NCBI GenBank assembly: GCA_936933955.1
Contig: CAKZIN010000067.1
Location: 1-15,418, forward strand
DNA length: 15,418 bases
Source: an uncultured Sphingopyxis sp.
GTDB lineage: Bacteria > Pseudomonadota > Alphaproteobacteria > Sphingomonadales > Sphingomonadaceae
Reading direction: 5' to 3'
Positions 12,433 through 15,418 of the stretch are shown here, in pieces. The notes beneath the pieces were generated by a model. It ran no database searches. It had not been told where the DNA came from and saw only the letters and a program-made list of their open reading frames with translations. The position numbers were made by a program, and so were the translations under genes. Positions within the stretch are counted from its first letter, which is position 1. Every line of letters starts with the position of its first letter.

Positions 12433-14571
12433 ATGCGGGGTTGGAATTGGTGTGTCCTGGCGCTGTTGGCGGGCGGCGCCGCAGCCTTTCCGAGCGCCGC
12501 GCACGCGAGTGCGGATACCGGCTGCGAGCCGAACTGGACACTGGCGCAGCGCAGCTTCGATCCCTGCAGCAGCCGCGCCTTCTTGAGCCCGGCGAACGAC
12601 ACGCGCGTCAACCTCGCCATGCTGCTGCACGACCGGCACGGCGCGCTGGGGATGGCGATTCGCCCGACCTTCTTCGAAGGCGAGCGGCGGTCCAATGCGA
12701 CCGGCTTCGACTGGGCGACCTACCTCGCCACGGTCGCCACCATTCCGCCCGAGCCGCCCTATGACGAAGCCGCCGCTGCAGAGGATCTGAGCGCGACCCG
12801 CTGCCACAGCAACGTCAGCGGCCGCGAAGCCTTTATCGCCGCGCTGCGCGGGGCGCGGATGAGCGATGCCGACCGCAGCACGCTCGCGGCGGCGCGGCGG
12901 GCGCTCGACCCCAAATGCGTCGACGACGGCAGCGCGGCACCGGTCGCGCGCCCCGACGTCGCCGCCGGCGATGCGAGCGCGTTCGCGAGCTACCTCGACG
13001 GGGCACGCGCCTTTTATCGCGGCGACTGGGCGGCGGCCGCGCGTGCCTTCGGTGCGATCGGAGCGACGAGCAGTTCCTGGCTCAACGAGGCGGCGAGCTA
13101 CATGGCGATGCGCGTGGCGATCAACGTCGCGCTCGAAGGTTCGGTGGACGAGTGGGGCAACGTCGACCCGGCACTGGCAAAACCTGCGCACGTGGCGGCG
13201 ATGGACCGCGCGCTCGCCGAGTATCTGCGGGCCTGGCCGAACGGACGCTACAGCGGCTCGGCCAAGGGGCTGGCGCGGCGCGCGGACTGGCTGTCCGGGC
13301 GCAAGGGCGCGTTGCTGCGCCGCTATGCCGATGCGTTCGCGCAAGGGCGCGACCCCGCGGGCGGAAGCCTCGCGCAGTTGGTGCAGGAGTTCGATATCAA
13401 GGCCGACGCCGCGCTCACTCCGGCGAGCGCGCCCGACGCCATGCTGCTGGCGGTCGCCGACCTGCGCGCAATGCGTGCGCCGTCGGAGCGGAGCGACGGT
13501 GCCCCAGCCACGACCATCACGCGAGCGGAGATCGAAGGCCAGGCGGCACGCTTTGCCGGTGCCGAAGCGCTCTATGGCTATGTGAAGGCGGCGCACGCGC
13601 TCTACGTCGAGGGTGCGCCGGGCCGCGTGGCGGCCTTGATCCCGGCGTCGGGCGACGGTCGCGGCGCGGTCGCTTATTCGAGGCGGCTGCTGCGCACGCT
13701 GGCGGCCGACATGCTGCGTGGAGCCACGTCGCGCGAACAATGGTCGGCGCTGATCGACGCCGCCGACACGCCTCTGCAGCGCGGCAGCGCCGAACTCGGC
13801 CTCGCCATGTTCGAAGAGCGGCGCGGCGAGCTGGGCCGGGTGTTCGCGTCGGGCTCCAAGGTACGCGATCCGGGCATCCGGGCGCAGCTGATCAGCTTCA
13901 GCGCTGGCCCGGCGCTGCTCGAACAAGTGGCTGGCGGCAACGGGACCGCAGAGGAGCGCGCGCTGGCGCGGGGTGTGTGGCTCTACAAATCGCTGTTCGC
14001 GGGGCGCTATGCCGAGCTTGCGGGCAAGATCGACCGCTATGCTGTTGCCGCTCCGCGGATCGAGGGCGCGAGCGCGGCGCCGTTGCCGATCGAGCCGGGC
14101 AATTTCGCATGGAGCGGCTCCCGTGCGGGGGCGAGCGGTATCGACTGTCCTTCGCTCGGCGCGGTGACCCGGACGCTGGCGCAGAGCCCGCAGAACGCGG
14201 GCGCTCTGCTGTGCCTGGGTGAATTCCTGCGCCTCACCGAAGGCGATTCGCTGTGGGGTCCGCGCGGGCTGATCACCGACCGGCCCGAACCCGACGAGCT
14301 GGGCGGCGCGGGCGATGGTTGGCAGCGGCCGACCGCACCGACCTGGTTCAGCCGCCTGCGCGCCTATCGACAGATCATCGCCAACCCGGCGAGCCCCTCC
14401 GACGCGCGCGCCTATGCGCTCTACCGCGCCTATCATTGCTATGCGCCGTCGGGGAACAACAGCTGCGATGGTAGCCAGGACCCGGTGAGCCAGCGTCGGG
14501 CGTGGTTCAACGAGCTCAAGCGCCGCTATCCGCAGACCCGCTGGGCGCGCGCCGCGACCGTCTACTGGTGA
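12433..14571 (+). CDS. Exported helical-repeat (TPR-like) protein, partner of DUF3142
   Basis: This 712-residue protein has a signal peptide (hydrophobic core VLALLAGGAAA, cleavage probably after AHA at 23-25), so it is periplasmic or outer-membrane associated. I do not recognise a named family. The body is alanine-rich and helical, with pieces that look like TPR/SEL-type helix pairs (YLDGARAFYRGDWAAAARAF; EYLRAWPNGRYSGSAKGLA, like the length-counting repeats of BamD-type proteins). It ends with another such helix (FNELKRRYPQTRWARAA). AGGGG lies 7 nt before ATG 12433; the frame opens upstream, but only this start gives a signal peptide. Its stop overlaps the GTG of the next gene as GTGA, so the two are probably translated as a coupled pair. 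A role as a scaffold or binding partner is inference. Confidence 0.85.
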   Translation: MRGWNWCVLALLAGGAAAFPSAAHASADTGCEPNWTLAQRSFDPCSSRAFLSPANDTRVNLAMLLHDRHGALGMAIRPTFFEGERRSNATGFDWATYLATVATIPPEPPYDEAAAAEDLSATRCHSNVSGREAFIAALRGARMSDADRSTLAAARRALDPKCVDDGSAAPVARPDVAAGDASAFASYLDGARAFYRGDWAAAARAFGAIGATSSSWLNEAASYMAMRVAINVALEGSVDEWGNVDPALAKPAHVAAMDRALAEYLRAWPNGRYSGSAKGLARRADWLSGRKGALLRRYADAFAQGRDPAGGSLAQLVQEFDIKADAALTPASAPDAMLLAVADLRAMRAPSERSDGAPATTITRAEIEGQAARFAGAEALYGYVKAAHALYVEGAPGRVAALIPASGDGRGAVAYSRRLLRTLAADMLRGATSREQWSALIDAADTPLQRGSAELGLAMFEERRGELGRVFASGSKVRDPGIRAQLISFSAGPALLEQVAGGNGTAEERALARGVWLYKSLFAGRYAELAGKIDRYAVAAPRIEGASAAPLPIEPGNFAWSGSRAGASGIDCPSLGAVTRTLAQSPQNAGALLCLGEFLRLTEGDSLWGPRGLITDRPEPDELGGAGDGWQRPTAPTWFSRLRAYRQIIANPASPSDARAYALYRAYHCYAPSGNNSCDGSQDPVSQRRAWFNELKRRYPQTRWARAATVYW

Positions 14572-15278
14572 GGCTGCGGTGCGTCGCGCTGGCGCTGATG
14601 CTTGGGCTGGCGGGGTGCGAGCGCAGCGCGCCGGCTGAGCGCGTCTCTCGCGCGGATCACAACGCCTTCTGGCTGTGGGCGGGGATCAGTCCCGATCCCG
14701 CCACTGCATCACGCGCAGCGCGCATTTACGCACTCGCGGGGGAGGTGCTGGCGGCGTCGCCCGACCGCATCGCCTCGCGCCGGGTCGCGCCACCGCGCGG
14801 GGTAAAGGCGCAGCTCTACCTCACCTACCGGTTGGAGACGCTGGACATCGAGCCTGCGGTGGTGCCGCAGATGCGGGCGGAGCTGGCCCGCTGGCGGGGC
14901 GCGTCCGACCATGTCGCGGGCATCCAGATCGACTTCGACAGCGGCACCCGCGGGCTCGATCGCTACGCGTCGTTTCTGGCGGAGCTCGACCGCGCGCTGG
15001 GGCCGGGGGTCGAGCTGTCGGTCACCGGGCTCTACGACTGGGCGTCGCAGGGCGACCCGGCGGCGCTGCGCGCGATCGGTGCGCATGTCGAGGAGCTGGT
15101 GGTGCAGACGTACCAGGGGCGCTCCACGGTGGCGAATGCGGACCGCTACGGACCGGGCCTATCGCGCGTGCCGATCCCGTTTCGCGTCGGGCTGGTCGAG
15201 GGCGGCGAGTGGCGTGAGCCGCCCGGACTGCGCATCAATCCACGCTTTCGCGGTTACGTGGTGTTCCTGACGCGTTAG
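14568..15278 (+). CDS. DUF3142 family lipoprotein
   Basis: This 236-residue predicted lipoprotein has lipobox LAGC with C17 as the modified residue. The mature part matches my memory of DUF3142: HNAFWLWAGI (31-40), LTYRLETLD (85-93), ARWRGASDHVAGIQIDFDSG (107-126), LDRYASFLAELDRAL, LSVTGLYDW (150-158), VVQTYQGR (178-185), IPFRVGLVEGGEW (203-215). Alternating hydrophobic strands ending in acidic motifs (IQIDFD) suggest a TIM-barrel, perhaps glycoside-hydrolase-like, but no activity is established. GTG 14568 is chosen because it gives a compact lipoprotein signal and the GTGA overlap with the preceding stop; the open frame upstream would overlap that gene by 70 bases. The reading frame is complete. 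Confidence 0.85.
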   Translation: MRLRCVALALMLGLAGCERSAPAERVSRADHNAFWLWAGISPDPATASRAARIYALAGEVLAASPDRIASRRVAPPRGVKAQLYLTYRLETLDIEPAVVPQMRAELARWRGASDHVAGIQIDFDSGTRGLDRYASFLAELDRALGPGVELSVTGLYDWASQGDPAALRAIGAHVEELVVQTYQGRSTVANADRYGPGLSRVPIPFRVGLVEGGEWREPPGLRINPRFRGYVVFLTR

Positions 15279-15330
15279 GGGAGGCGGGCGCATCCTCACC
15301 GCCTGATGAACCAAGTCGCCCTCAGTCACG

Positions 15331-15352
15331 CGTGCCCCTGCGCAGGGGCACG
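15331..15352. repeat. Perfect 22-bp palindrome 3' of DUF3142
   Basis: CGTGCCCCTGC meets its exact reverse complement with no loop spacer. It lies 53 bp past the DUF3142 stop. It lacks a T-tract, so it is either a weak terminator or a unit of a dispersed palindromic family. The remaining bases to the right edge are very GC-rich, and I see no gene in them. Confidence 0.6.
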
Positions 15353-15418
15353 AGGACGGATTACCGCGGCGGGCGGGCGGCGCGGGGGTCTGGGAGGGGG
15401 GCGTTCGGGTCGTTAGCG

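Noticed and set aside
12415..14436. Minus-strand open frame of 673 codons opposite the 712-residue gene
   Set aside because: The plus frame has a ribosome-binding site, a signal peptide and a coupled downstream gene; the minus frame is arginine-rich filler.
15306..15416. Short plus-strand frame at the right edge
   Set aside because: It runs through the palindrome, is only ~36 codons of G/R-rich sequence, and lacks a convincing ribosome-binding site.

Overview
The window looks like chromosomal DNA from an alphaproteobacterium, most likely of the Sphingomonas group. The GC content is high, and I recognise these gene families from sphingomonads: EnvC, EtfBA, YpfJ, DUF4893, an NrdA without an ATP-cone, and DUF3142. 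The intergenic palindromes are of the same kind. This placement is by recognition of families and repeats; I ran no search. No tRNA, rRNA, CRISPR array, integrase or transposase is visible.

Layout, left to right. A 5'-truncated EnvC-type amidase activator runs off the left edge, and its first ~50 residues do not look like EnvC. Next comes etfBA (+), the electron-transfer flavoprotein, preceded by a perfect 18-bp dyad resembling a MerR-family (LiuR-type) operator. A minus-strand block follows: an exported protein with a TonB-C-like tail, two small hydrophilic proteins each followed by a terminator-like hairpin, and the zinc metallopeptidase YpfJ. Divergent from ypfJ is a 3-hydroxybutyrate dehydrogenase. 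Its ~460-bp downstream gap is packed with inverted repeats and an 11-C tract, and then comes a DUF4893 lipoprotein gene.

The central region (7486-12026, all minus) is the class Ia ribonucleotide reductase locus, in the order nrdA, DUF559-type nuclease, 69-residue membrane protein, nrdB, 208-residue hypothetical. Two 16-bp NrdR-box matches 32 bp apart lie upstream of nrdA. The DUF559 nuclease lies between two direct copies of a palindromic repeat. One copy appears to supply its ribosome-binding site and the other encodes much of its C-terminal tail. The last gene has clearly lower GC than everything around it and overlaps the nrdB stop codon by four bases.

After a 406-bp regulatory gap, a plus-strand pair closes the window: a 712-residue exported helical-repeat protein, and a DUF3142 lipoprotein whose GTG start overlaps its stop codon. 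Neither has a known function, and the coupling suggests they work together in the envelope.

Functionally, etfBA and 3-hydroxybutyrate dehydrogenase belong to acyl-CoA, branched-chain amino acid and ketone-body/PHB carbon metabolism. The nrd cluster supplies dNTPs. EnvC, YpfJ and the lipoproteins belong to the cell envelope. The best candidates for undescribed biology are the repeat-bracketed nuclease inside the nrd operon, the low-GC gene attached to nrdB, and the DUF3142 pair.
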